Source: Pseudomonas migulae NBRC 103157 (GTDB lineage: Bacteria > Pseudomonadota > Gammaproteobacteria > Pseudomonadales > Pseudomonadaceae). From it: a stretch of DNA of 50,828 bases. Location: positions 1-50,828 of the forward strand of contig NZ_BDAG01000046.1 of the NCBI RefSeq assembly GCF_002091715.1. Direction: 5' to 3'. Below the pieces are notes generated by a model that saw only the letters and a program-made list of their open reading frames with translations, searched no databases and was not told the DNA's origin. The translations under genes were made by a program, and so were the position numbers. Shown in pieces: positions 8,341-16,802 of the stretch. Numbering within the stretch: the first letter of the stretch is position 1; each line of letters starts with the position of its first letter.

Positions 8341-10599
8341 ATGAATACGCTGCTGGCGCGGACCAACCGGCGGATTCTCATCGTCGACGACACGGCTTCG
8401 ATCCATGAGGACTTTATCAAGATCCTCAGCCCGCCCTCATCCGATGACGACAGCCTGACCAGTGCTGAACAAGCCCTGTTCGGCACGACAGTGACGGCCA
8501 CACTTCAGTGTTTCGTACTCGATTCGGCATTCCAGGGCCTCGAAGCGCTGGACAAGGTCGAAACGGCCCTGGCCAACGACATGCCCTACGCGATGGCGTT
8601 CATCGACATGCGCATGCCACCGGGCTGGGATGGCCTGGAAACCATCGAACGCCTGTGGCAAGTCGACCCCAAGCTGCAAGTGGCGTTGTGCACGGCCTAC
8701 TCCGACTACTCCTGGGAAGACATCGACGAACGCCTGGAGCTGGGCGACCGCCTGCTGATTCTCAAGAAGCCGTTCGATGCCATCGAAATTCGCCAGATGG
8801 CCAGCGCGCTGACCGCCAAGTGGCAGATGACCGAAGATGCGGCGCTGAAGATGTCGCTGCTCGAGCAAGCGGTCGAGGAGCGCACCCGGGAACTGTCCGA
8901 TGCCAACATCATTGTGCAGAACAGCCCGACCATCCTGTATCGACTGCGGGGCGAGCCATCGTTTCCGTTGATGTACATCTCGCACAACATCACCAAATAC
9001 GGTCATGTCGCGGCGAAACTGGTGGCCTCGGCCAATTGGGCCAAGGAGTTGATCCATCCCGAGGATCAATCGAAAGTCGACGCGGCCATGGCCCGGGTGC
9101 TGGACCGCCATGCCGCAGGCGCCTCCATCGAATTCCGGATGCGCACCGGCAACGGTGACTGGCGCTGGGTGGAAAACCGCTACATCCCGGTACGCGACGA
9201 CGAAGGCCGCCTGCAGGAAGTCGAAGGCATCATCATCGACGTCACCGAACGCAAGGTGGCCGAGGAAAAAATCTTCCTGCTGGCACGCACCGACGGACTG
9301 ACCGGGCTGGTCAACCGCGCCACGCTGATCGAGCGGCTGCACCAGGCCTTCGCCGCCGCACGTCGCGGCGCAACAGCATTCGCCATGTTTTATCTCGACC
9401 TGGACCACTTCAAACGTATCAACGACACCCTCGGTCACCCGGTGGGCGACTTGTTGCTGCAAGAAGTCGCCCGGCGCATCAAGGCCTGCGTGCGGGAAAA
9501 CGATGTGGTCGCCCGTCTCGGCGGCGACGAGTTCGCGATCCTGCAACTGGACGTCAGCGACCCGACCCACTCTGCCGCCCTCGCCACCAAGGTCCGCGAT
9601 GCACTTGTGCTGCCCTACTCCCTGGCCGGCAACGATGTACGGGTATCGGTCAGCATCGGCATCAGCAGCTACAGCCCGACCATCACCAGCGCCGACGGCA
9701 TGTTGACCCAGGCTGACATGGCGCTCTATCGCTCCAAGGAAAAGGGCCGCAACCAGTACCACTTCCACTCCGAGGAGATCAATCAGGAAGTGGTCGAACG
9801 CATGACCATCGCCAGCGAGTTGAGAGAGGCCATCGAGCACAATGAACTCGAACTGCGTTACTGGCCGGAAGTGGACCTGACCAGCGGCCAGATCCTCGGG
9901 ATGGAAGCGCAGGTCACCTGGAATCACCGCGATCGTGGTTTGCTGGAAGCGCCGGCGTTTCTGCCTGCCGCCGAAAAGACCGGCACGATCATCGCACTCG
10001 GTCATTGGGTGCTGGATCGAGCCTGCCGGCAGATGCGCCAGTGGCGTGATGAGGGTGTCGCGCCACCGGTGATTGCGATCAAGCTGTCCCTGGCCCAGCT
10101 CAAGAGTGGTCCCGAACTGATCTATGACGTGCTGCGCACCACCGCGCGCTGGGAGCTCTGCGCCGGGGACCTGCGGTTCGACGTCACCGAAGCGACACTG
10201 GCCCAGACCAAATGGACCCACAACGACGTGTTGCCACGCTTGCGTGATCTGGGTGTGAAAATCGCCATCGACGACTTCGGCACCGAGTATTCCTCGTTCG
10301 ATTACCTCAAGACCTATCAGGTCAATCACCTGAAACTCGCCCAGGCCTTCATCGACACAGCCGCTCACGATCCGTCCAGCGCCAACACCTTGCGCGCCAT
10401 CATCAACTTCGCTCGGGACGTAGGGATCGGCATCATTGCCGAAGGTGTCGAAACCCAGGAACAGCGCAGTTCATTGATGGCCACCGGGTCACCGATGAAC
10501 GCCCAGGGTTATTACTTCAGCAAGGCCGTCAGCAGCCAGCAGGCCGCCGAGCTGCTCAAAGCCGGGAGAATCATGCCATCCACGGAGGACAAGGGATGA
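8341..10599 (+). CDS. REC-PAS-GGDEF-EAL protein, probable diguanylate cyclase
   Basis: The protein has 752 residues. The receiver (about 8-160) has Asp89 in IDMRMPPGWDG and Lys142 in LKKPF. A linker coiled coil follows, then a PAS domain (about 190-305), GGDEF (about 310-480) and an EAL-like domain (about 500-745). The cyclase looks intact: DLDHFKRIND metal site, GGDEF at 394-398, and a product-inhibition I-site R385-E-N-D388. The EAL half is degenerate: EAL is EAQ, the metal Asn of the VNxSA motif is lost (IKLSL), and LKIDQSF is LKLAQAF. So it probably makes c-di-GMP under phosphorylation and PAS control. ATG 8341 is chosen over upstream starts because AGGGA lies 7 nt before it. The next gene overlaps by 4 nt. 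Confidence 0.93.
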   Translation: MNTLLARTNRRILIVDDTASIHEDFIKILSPPSSDDDSLTSAEQALFGTTVTATLQCFVLDSAFQGLEALDKVETALANDMPYAMAFIDMRMPPGWDGLETIERLWQVDPKLQVALCTAYSDYSWEDIDERLELGDRLLILKKPFDAIEIRQMASALTAKWQMTEDAALKMSLLEQAVEERTRELSDANIIVQNSPTILYRLRGEPSFPLMYISHNITKYGHVAAKLVASANWAKELIHPEDQSKVDAAMARVLDRHAAGASIEFRMRTGNGDWRWVENRYIPVRDDEGRLQEVEGIIIDVTERKVAEEKIFLLARTDGLTGLVNRATLIERLHQAFAAARRGATAFAMFYLDLDHFKRINDTLGHPVGDLLLQEVARRIKACVRENDVVARLGGDEFAILQLDVSDPTHSAALATKVRDALVLPYSLAGNDVRVSVSIGISSYSPTITSADGMLTQADMALYRSKEKGRNQYHFHSEEINQEVVERMTIASELREAIEHNELELRYWPEVDLTSGQILGMEAQVTWNHRDRGLLEAPAFLPAAEKTGTIIALGHWVLDRACRQMRQWRDEGVAPPVIAIKLSLAQLKSGPELIYDVLRTTARWELCAGDLRFDVTEATLAQTKWTHNDVLPRLRDLGVKIAIDDFGTEYSSFDYLKTYQVNHLKLAQAFIDTAAHDPSSANTLRAIINFARDVGIGIIAEGVETQEQRSSLMATGSPMNAQGYYFSKAVSSQQAAELLKAGRIMPSTEDKG

Positions 10600-12470
10600 A
10601 AGCGCCTTTCGTGCGGACCAACCGGCGCATCCTGATCGTCGACGACACGCTTTCGATTCATGAGGATTTCCGCAAGATCCTCGGCCCCGAAACCGAAGAC
10701 GAACAGAGCCTGGCGGGCACTGAAGCAGCACTGTTCGGCACGCCGCAGAATGATCGGCAGACGTTCCAGCTCGACTCGGCCTTTCAGGGTCAGGAAGCCC
10801 TTGAGCTGGTCAAGCGTGCATTGGACGAAGGTCATCCTTACGCCCTTGTGTTTACTGACATGCGCATGCCTCCGGGCTGGGACGGGCTGGAGACCATTGA
10901 ACAACTGTGGAAGGCCGATCCACACCTGCAAATCGCGTTGTGCACGGCGTATTCGGATTACACCTGGGAAGCCATGGCCGAACGGCTGGAGTTTGGCGAC
11001 CAGATGCTGGTGCTGAAAAAACCTTTCGACAGCCTGGAAATCCGCCAGATGGCCAGCGCCCTGACCTGGAAATGGCAGATGGCCCAGGACGCGGCGATGA
11101 AGGTGCTGAGCCTGGAGCAAACCATCGAAGCGCGGGTTCACGAATTGCTCAAGGTGTCTCACCTGTTGCAGTACGACGTATTGACCGAGTTGCCCAACAG
11201 CACGTTGCTGGGTGACCGGCTGAACCAGTCACTGGCGTTGTCCCGACGCCATGACAAGCAACTGGCGGTGATGTTTCTGGGGCTCGATCGCTTCAAGCGC
11301 ATCAACAATGCGCTCGGCCATCCGGCCGGTGACGAAATGTTGAAACAGGTCAGCCGCAACCTGGTGGCTACCGTGCGCGAGTCCGATTCGGTGTTTCGCT
11401 ACGGCTCCGACGAATTCGTGGTGATCCTCGCCGATATCCGCCATCCACAGCAGACAAAGGGCATCGCCGACAAACTCTTGAACGCTATTCGCGCGCCCCT
11501 GCACATCGCCGGACATGACCTGAGCGTGACCGCGAGCCTGGGCATCAGCATTTATCCCGATGACGGTTTCGACGCCATCGAGCTGATCAAGAAAGCCGAA
11601 ACCGCGATGCGCAACATCAAGGAAAGCGGACCGAACGATTTCAGTTTTTTCATCGACGAAATGAACCAGCGCGCGCGCGATCACCAAAGCATCGAGACCG
11701 GCATTCGCCTGGCGCTGGAGCGCAATGAGTTTGTCCTGCACTACCAACCCAAACTGGATCTGGGCAACGGCCAGGTGGTCGGTGCCGAGGCCTTGATCCG
11801 CTGGCAAAAGCCGGGGCACGGCCTGGTCTATCCATCGGCGTTCATCGGGGTCGCCGAGGACAGCGGTCTGATCGTCCCGCTGAGCAAATGGGTGTTGGCC
11901 GAGGCCTGCCGACAAGCCTGTGCCTGGCAGGCCCTCGGGCTGCCAAAAATCTGCATGTCGGTGAACATGTCAGCCATCGATTTCCGTCAGCGTGACTTTG
12001 TCGATGGCATCGAACAGATCCTCGAACAGACAGGCCTGGAGCCGTCCTTGCTGGAGCTGGAAATCACCGAAGGCGTGTTGATGCAAAACATCGAGACCAC
12101 CGTCAATTCCCTGAACCGGCTCAAGGCGATGGGTGTGCGTCTGGCCATCGATGACTTTGGCACCGGCTACTCCAGCCTGAGTTACTTGCAGCGCTTTCCG
12201 ATCGACGTACTGAAAATCGACCAGTCGTTCATTCGCGGTTTGAGCAAGGACAGCAGCGACGCCGCCCTGGTCAGCGCCATCATCAGCCTGGGGCGCAGCC
12301 TCAAGCTGACCATCATCGCCGAAGGCGTTGAAACCCTCGAACAACTGAATTTCCTCAGGGCCCATCAATGCGAGGAAGGCCAGGGTTACTACTTCAGCAA
12401 AGCCGTGGAACCGGACAGCTTCGTCCAGTACCTGTGGTCCGTGAAACCGGCTCCATTTACCGCCACGTGA
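10596..12470 (+). CDS. REC-GGDEF-EAL protein, probable c-di-GMP phosphodiesterase
   Basis: The protein has 624 residues. The receiver (about 8-165, Asp88, LKKPF) is closely related to that of the preceding protein, including the same insertion. The GGDEF domain (about 190-355) is degenerate: GSDEF at 270-274 and GLDRFKRINN, which lacks the first metal Asp. An RESD I-site (261-264) is kept, so it may bind c-di-GMP. The EAL domain (about 365-620) has every expected element: EAL (398-400), SVNMSA, LELEITE, IDDFGTGYSS, LKIDQSF and IAEGVE. It should hydrolyse c-di-GMP to pGpG. The start ATG overlaps the upstream stop (ATGA), indicating translational coupling. The PAS domain of the upstream protein is absent. 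Confidence 0.94.
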   Translation: MKAPFVRTNRRILIVDDTLSIHEDFRKILGPETEDEQSLAGTEAALFGTPQNDRQTFQLDSAFQGQEALELVKRALDEGHPYALVFTDMRMPPGWDGLETIEQLWKADPHLQIALCTAYSDYTWEAMAERLEFGDQMLVLKKPFDSLEIRQMASALTWKWQMAQDAAMKVLSLEQTIEARVHELLKVSHLLQYDVLTELPNSTLLGDRLNQSLALSRRHDKQLAVMFLGLDRFKRINNALGHPAGDEMLKQVSRNLVATVRESDSVFRYGSDEFVVILADIRHPQQTKGIADKLLNAIRAPLHIAGHDLSVTASLGISIYPDDGFDAIELIKKAETAMRNIKESGPNDFSFFIDEMNQRARDHQSIETGIRLALERNEFVLHYQPKLDLGNGQVVGAEALIRWQKPGHGLVYPSAFIGVAEDSGLIVPLSKWVLAEACRQACAWQALGLPKICMSVNMSAIDFRQRDFVDGIEQILEQTGLEPSLLELEITEGVLMQNIETTVNSLNRLKAMGVRLAIDDFGTGYSSLSYLQRFPIDVLKIDQSFIRGLSKDSSDAALVSAIISLGRSLKLTIIAEGVETLEQLNFLRAHQCEEGQGYYFSKAVEPDSFVQYLWSVKPAPFTAT

Positions 12471-12514
12471 ACGATGCGTAACGACACATGGGCTTTCAGC
12501 CAAGGAATTATCAG

Positions 12515-13474
12515 ATGTCGCCATCCATTCACCACCTGCTCCTGGTGCCGCTGTTCGGATTTTGTCTGAGCGCGAGCGCCGCGCCTCTGGATGAACCGCT
12601 CAAACCGCTGCCCCCGGTGCCACAGCAAAACCCGCTGCGGGTCGAACTCGGTCGCCAGTTGTTCAATGAGCCGCGCCTGTCGGTCAACAACACGCTGTCC
12701 TGCGCCAGTTGCCATCATCTGGACAAAGGGGGTGCCGATACCCAGGCGTTTTCCATCGGTTTCAACGGAGTGCCAGTAACGATCAACACCCCCAGCGTGT
12801 TCAACGCCACCCTGAATTTCAGGCAGTTCTGGAACGGCCGCGCCGACACTCTGGAAACCCAGGTCCATGCCGTGGTGCAGAGCCCCAGCGAAATGGGCAG
12901 CAACTGGGAACATGTGGTGCAAGTGCTGTCCGCCGACCCGGCGTACCACAGCGCATTTGGCAAGGCCTACCCGGACGGCGTGACCATGAACAATGTGCAG
13001 AATGCCCTGGCCACTTACGAACGTACGCTGCTCAGTAGCAACTCGCGGTTTGATCAATACCTGCTGGGCGACACCGACATCCTCACGCTCGAGGAAAAGT
13101 ACGGTTACCAGCGTTTCAAGGACTACGGCTGCATCGCCTGCCACCAGGGCGTGAACATCGGCGGCAACATGTTCCAGAAGTTCGGTGTCATGGGCGATTA
13201 CTTCAAGGTTCGCGGCAACCCGACGGACACCGACCTGGGTCGCTATCTGGTGACCAAGGATGAAGAGGACCGCAACGTGTTCAAGGTACCGAGCCTGCGC
13301 AATGTCGCGGTGACCGCGCCGTATTTTCACGACGGTTCGGCCAAGACCCTCGAAGAGGCCGTGGACGTGATGTTCAGGTTCCAGCTCGGGCGCGTTCCTT
13401 CCATCGAGGACAAAACCCTGATCATCCAGTTTCTCAAGACGTTGACGGGTGAATGGGGAGGCAAGCCTTTATGA
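12515..13474 (+). CDS. Periplasmic di-haem cytochrome c peroxidase-like protein
   Basis: The protein has 319 residues with a signal peptide (about 1-23, cleavage near ASAAP). Two c-type haem sites are present: CASCH (63-67) and CIACH (206-210), the arrangement of bacterial cytochrome c peroxidase/MauG-family enzymes. Conserved family stretches include NTPSVFN, FWNGRADTLETQ, SPSEMG and VPSLRNVAVTAPYFHDG. Family members reduce H2O2 with electrons from small cytochromes, or oxidise other substrates. ATG 12515 is used because AAGGA lies 8 nt upstream; an earlier ATG at 12488 would add nine residues ahead of the signal peptide. It lies inside a signalling operon and overlaps the next kinase gene by 4 nt. 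That context suggests a sensing or redox role rather than simple detoxification, which is inference. Confidence 0.92.
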   Translation: MSPSIHHLLLVPLFGFCLSASAAPLDEPLKPLPPVPQQNPLRVELGRQLFNEPRLSVNNTLSCASCHHLDKGGADTQAFSIGFNGVPVTINTPSVFNATLNFRQFWNGRADTLETQVHAVVQSPSEMGSNWEHVVQVLSADPAYHSAFGKAYPDGVTMNNVQNALATYERTLLSSNSRFDQYLLGDTDILTLEEKYGYQRFKDYGCIACHQGVNIGGNMFQKFGVMGDYFKVRGNPTDTDLGRYLVTKDEEDRNVFKVPSLRNVAVTAPYFHDGSAKTLEEAVDVMFRFQLGRVPSIEDKTLIIQFLKTLTGEWGGKPL

Positions 13475-15282
13475 AAATGTCTAACCGTCGCAACCTGGCA
13501 TTGCTGGGCATCGTCGCCGTGATGCTGGCCTCGACGCTGGCGTTCCTGTACCTCAAATCGAACTCGAACGAGACGTCGACCTACGCTGAATCCCGTGACC
13601 TGATCGGTCGGATCAAACAGCTGAACGCGCAATGGGAAACCGAGATCCTCAAGGCCAGGATCGCCACCAACCACAACTACGATCCGCTGGTCACGCCGCT
13701 GACCGGGATGGCAGAACTCTGGGAGCGGTTCGACACCTTGGAGTCGAACCACGGTCGCAACGACTCGCCGATCTGGCGCGCCAGCCATGATGCATACCTG
13801 ACCGCCATCCAGGAAAAGACCCGGCTGGTAGAGCAGTTCAAATCCCACAACGCGGTGCTGCGCAACTCGCTGGCGTTCCTGCCCACTGCCGAGGATGACA
13901 TTCATGAGCAACTGGCCCGGCTGGTCGATGGCGACAAACTGCAACTGCAGAATATCGCCACCGACACTTACGATCTGCTGCTCAGCAGCCTGGAATTCGC
14001 CCAGGTCACTTCCGACGACAGGGCCGCCGACATTCTGGTCGGACTGAACAAGCTCGGGGTGAACAAGTTGCGCCTGCCTGAACAGTTTCACAGCCCGATC
14101 GATATTCTGAGCAACCACATTTCGCTGATTCTGCGCGAACAACCGGTGGTCAACCGCTTGCTGGAAAACATCGAAGCAGTTCCCGTCGCCGAACGTCTGG
14201 ACGAGATCACCAGCCTGTTGAATACGGACCAGCAACAGACTGATGCCATCGAGCAGCGCTATCACTTTTACATGCTGGTGTTCTCTGTGCTGCTGGTCTT
14301 GCTGCTGGTGTACCTGGCGATTCACCTGATGCGCAGTTTCACCACCATCAGTCGCGTCAACAAGGCCTTGAAAACCGCCAATGACGAACTGGAACTGCGA
14401 GTGGAAGAACGCACCCGCGAACTCAAGGACACCCAGAGCGAACTGCTCGACACCGCACGCCAGGCCGGCATGGCCGAGATCGCCACTAATGTGCTGCACA
14501 ACGTCGGCAATGTGCTGAACAGCGTCAACATCTCGGCCGATCTGGTCAGCCGAAAACTGCGTGCCAGCAAGGCCCAGGGGTTGGGCAAGGCAATGCAACT
14601 GATCAACGAACACCCCGGCGACCTTGGCACCTTCCTCACCCAGGACGACAAAGGCAAATTGCTGCCTGGCTACCTCAATCAACTGGTGGAGGCCATCGCC
14701 CTCGAACAACAAAGCATGACCGACGAACTCGCGCAATTGAGCAAAAGTGTCGACCACATCAAGGACATCGTCGCCACCCAGCAATCCTACGCGGGCGCCA
14801 ACAGCCTGATGGAGCCGCTGCACATCAGCGAATTGCTCGAGGACGCCCTGCGCATGAACGCCGGCGCGCTGACCCGCCATCACGTCACGGTGGTCAAGGA
14901 GTACGGTGAGGTGCCGCAGGTCATGGGCGACAAACACCGCTTGCTGCTGATCCTGATCAACCTGATCAGCAACGCCAAATACGCCATGTCCGACCTCAGC
15001 AATCGTCCGCGGCAAATGACCCTCGGGGTCAAAATCGTCGACAACGAGACGCTGCAAGTTAGCGTCAAGGATGACGGTGAAGGCATCGCTGCGGAAAACA
15101 TGACGCGCATCTTTGCCCACGGTTTTACCACCCGCAAGGAAGGTCACGGCTTCGGCCTGCACAGCTGTGCCCTGGCCGCCATCGAAATGAACGGCCACCT
15201 CACCGCCCACAGCGACGGGCCGGGCAAGGGCGCGCAATTCACCCTGCAGATCCCGCTGAAACCTGTCACGGAGGTAGCATGA
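13471..15282 (+). CDS. Membrane sensor histidine kinase with all-helical periplasmic domain
   Basis: The protein has 603 residues. TM1 is about 8-28, followed by a ~235-residue predicted all-helical periplasmic region resembling the DAHL (double all-helical ligand-binding) type, then TM2 at about 266-287. A cytoplasmic coiled coil (about 295-330) leads to an H-box with candidate His343 in VLHNVGNVLNS, not the usual HELRNPL. The ATPase domain has the N-box (LINLISNAKYAM), DDGEGI and a GHGFGLHS G2 box. The start ATG 13471 overlaps the cytochrome gene stop, with GGGGAGG 9 nt upstream. It probably phosphorylates one or more of the three operon receivers. The ligand is unknown; contact with the co-encoded haem protein is a hypothesis. 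Confidence 0.92.
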   Translation: MKMSNRRNLALLGIVAVMLASTLAFLYLKSNSNETSTYAESRDLIGRIKQLNAQWETEILKARIATNHNYDPLVTPLTGMAELWERFDTLESNHGRNDSPIWRASHDAYLTAIQEKTRLVEQFKSHNAVLRNSLAFLPTAEDDIHEQLARLVDGDKLQLQNIATDTYDLLLSSLEFAQVTSDDRAADILVGLNKLGVNKLRLPEQFHSPIDILSNHISLILREQPVVNRLLENIEAVPVAERLDEITSLLNTDQQQTDAIEQRYHFYMLVFSVLLVLLLVYLAIHLMRSFTTISRVNKALKTANDELELRVEERTRELKDTQSELLDTARQAGMAEIATNVLHNVGNVLNSVNISADLVSRKLRASKAQGLGKAMQLINEHPGDLGTFLTQDDKGKLLPGYLNQLVEAIALEQQSMTDELAQLSKSVDHIKDIVATQQSYAGANSLMEPLHISELLEDALRMNAGALTRHHVTVVKEYGEVPQVMGDKHRLLLILINLISNAKYAMSDLSNRPRQMTLGVKIVDNETLQVSVKDDGEGIAAENMTRIFAHGFTTRKEGHGFGLHSCALAAIEMNGHLTAHSDGPGKGAQFTLQIPLKPVTEVA

Positions 15283-16685
15283 GCGAACAGTCGAACCGGC
15301 GCATTCTGCTGATCGACGACACACCGTCCATTCATGTGGATTTCCGCAAGATCCTCACGCCGACGCCGGTGCCGACTGTCGAGCTGGACGCAATGGAAGC
15401 GGCGCTGTTTGGCAGTGAAGTGAAATCCACCCGCCTCCCGTTCGAGCTGGATTCGGCGTATGGCGGGCAAGAGGGCCTGGGCAAACTTAACGATGCCTTG
15501 AAGGAAAGCCGCCCCTATGCGCTGGCCTTCGTCGACATGCGCATGCCGGAGGGCTGGGACGGTGCAAAGACGATTGAGCATTTGTGGCAGGAAGACCCGC
15601 GTCTGCAAGTGGTGGTGTGCACCGCGTATTCCGACTATTCGTGGGATGAACTGCTGGACCGGTTGCAGGCCCATGACCGGCTGCTGATTCTGAAAAAACC
15701 GTTCGACAACATTGAAGTCCAGCAGATGGCCAACACCCTGCTGACCAAATGGGACATGACCGAAAGGGCCTTTGTGCAGATGAGCCATCTGGAGCATCTG
15801 GTGGACCAGCGCACGACCCAATTCAAACAGGCCAGCGAGGCGTTGCAACGGGAAATCGACGAGCGCAAACAGCTTGAATCGCAACTGGTGCAGTCGGAAA
15901 AACTCGCTTCACTGGGGCAACTGGCGGCCGGTGTCGCCCATGAAATCAATAACCCCATCGGCTTCATTTCCTCCAACCTCGGCGCCCTTGATGGCTATTT
16001 CAAACAGCTGCAGGAAATGCTCGACGCCTATCGAGATGCAGAAGAGGCCATTGGTTCCAGCGAGCTGGTCGAGCGCCTGCATGAACTGCGTGACCGGATC
16101 GAGCTTGAATTCCTGCGCGACGACATACCGCTGCTGATCAAGGAATCCAAGGACGGCATCAGCCGCGTCGGGCAGATCGTCAAGGACCTGAAGGACTTCT
16201 CGCGGGTGGACTCCAACCAGGAGTGGCAGTGGGCGAACCTGCAGCACGGCATCGAATCGACGCTGAACATCGTGGCCAATGAACTGAAGTACAAGGCCGA
16301 TGTGGTGAAGGACTATCAGGTCTTGCCCGATATCGAATGCCTGCCTTCGCAGATCAACCAGGTGATCATGAACCTGATCGTCAACGCGTCGCAGGCCATC
16401 GGCGCGGAACGTGGGACCCTCACCCTGCGCACCGGGGCGGAAGGGGGAACCGTATGGATCGAAGTCGCCGACACCGGCGCCGGCATCCCGCCGGAAAGCC
16501 TGCAGAAAATCTTCGACCCGTTCTTCACTACCAAACCGGTGGGCCAGGGGACAGGGCTGGGCCTGTCCCTGTCCTATGGCATCGTGAAGAAACATAGGGG
16601 GGATATTTCGGTGGTGAGTGAAGTTGGCGTCGGCAGCACTTTTCGGGTCGAACTGCCGATCCACCAATCAAAACCCGCAGCCTGA
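15279..16685 (+). CDS. REC-histidine kinase hybrid (receiver N-terminal)
   Basis: The protein has 468 residues and is cytoplasmic. The N-terminal receiver (about 5-160, Asp86 in VDMRMPEGWDG, LKKPF) belongs to the same subtype as the two c-di-GMP proteins upstream. A coiled coil (about 170-205) leads to a HisKA-like segment with His221 in GVAHEINNPIGF. The ATPase domain has NLIVNASQAI, DTGAGIP and GTGLGLSLSYGIV. The receiver-before-kinase order suits a phosphorelay intermediate that receives a signal from the membrane kinase and controls its own kinase output. It overlaps the preceding gene by 4 nt, with GGAGG just upstream of the ATG. It is the last gene of the operon; a REP doublet follows. 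Confidence 0.93.
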   Translation: MSEQSNRRILLIDDTPSIHVDFRKILTPTPVPTVELDAMEAALFGSEVKSTRLPFELDSAYGGQEGLGKLNDALKESRPYALAFVDMRMPEGWDGAKTIEHLWQEDPRLQVVVCTAYSDYSWDELLDRLQAHDRLLILKKPFDNIEVQQMANTLLTKWDMTERAFVQMSHLEHLVDQRTTQFKQASEALQREIDERKQLESQLVQSEKLASLGQLAAGVAHEINNPIGFISSNLGALDGYFKQLQEMLDAYRDAEEAIGSSELVERLHELRDRIELEFLRDDIPLLIKESKDGISRVGQIVKDLKDFSRVDSNQEWQWANLQHGIESTLNIVANELKYKADVVKDYQVLPDIECLPSQINQVIMNLIVNASQAIGAERGTLTLRTGAEGGTVWIEVADTGAGIPPESLQKIFDPFFTTKPVGQGTGLGLSLSYGIVKKHRGDISVVSEVGVGSTFRVELPIHQSKPAA

Positions 16686-16700
16686 ACACCCACCGAGCCC

Positions 16701-16788
16701 CTGCAGAAGCCGGCTTGCTGGCGATGGCGGCCTCAAGACTTTCATTGTTTTTGAGATTGCCATCGCCAGCAAGCCGGCTCCTGCAAAG
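16701..16788. repeat. REP doublet (GCCGGCTTGCTGGCGA family)
   Basis: Inverted arms lie at about 16701-16728 (slightly diverged, GAAGCCGG) and 16759-16788. The doublet lies between the end of the signalling operon and the converging APC permease gene. Confidence 0.9.
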
Positions 16789-16802
16789 GTGTTCCGCGTG
16801 CG

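Noticed and set aside
8437..10368. 643-codon open frame opposite the REC-PAS-GGDEF-EAL gene
   Set aside because: Antisense shadow; the sense strand has intact domain motifs throughout.
13327..15324. 665-codon open frame opposite the membrane kinase
   Set aside because: Antisense shadow of a kinase with all catalytic boxes in the other strand.
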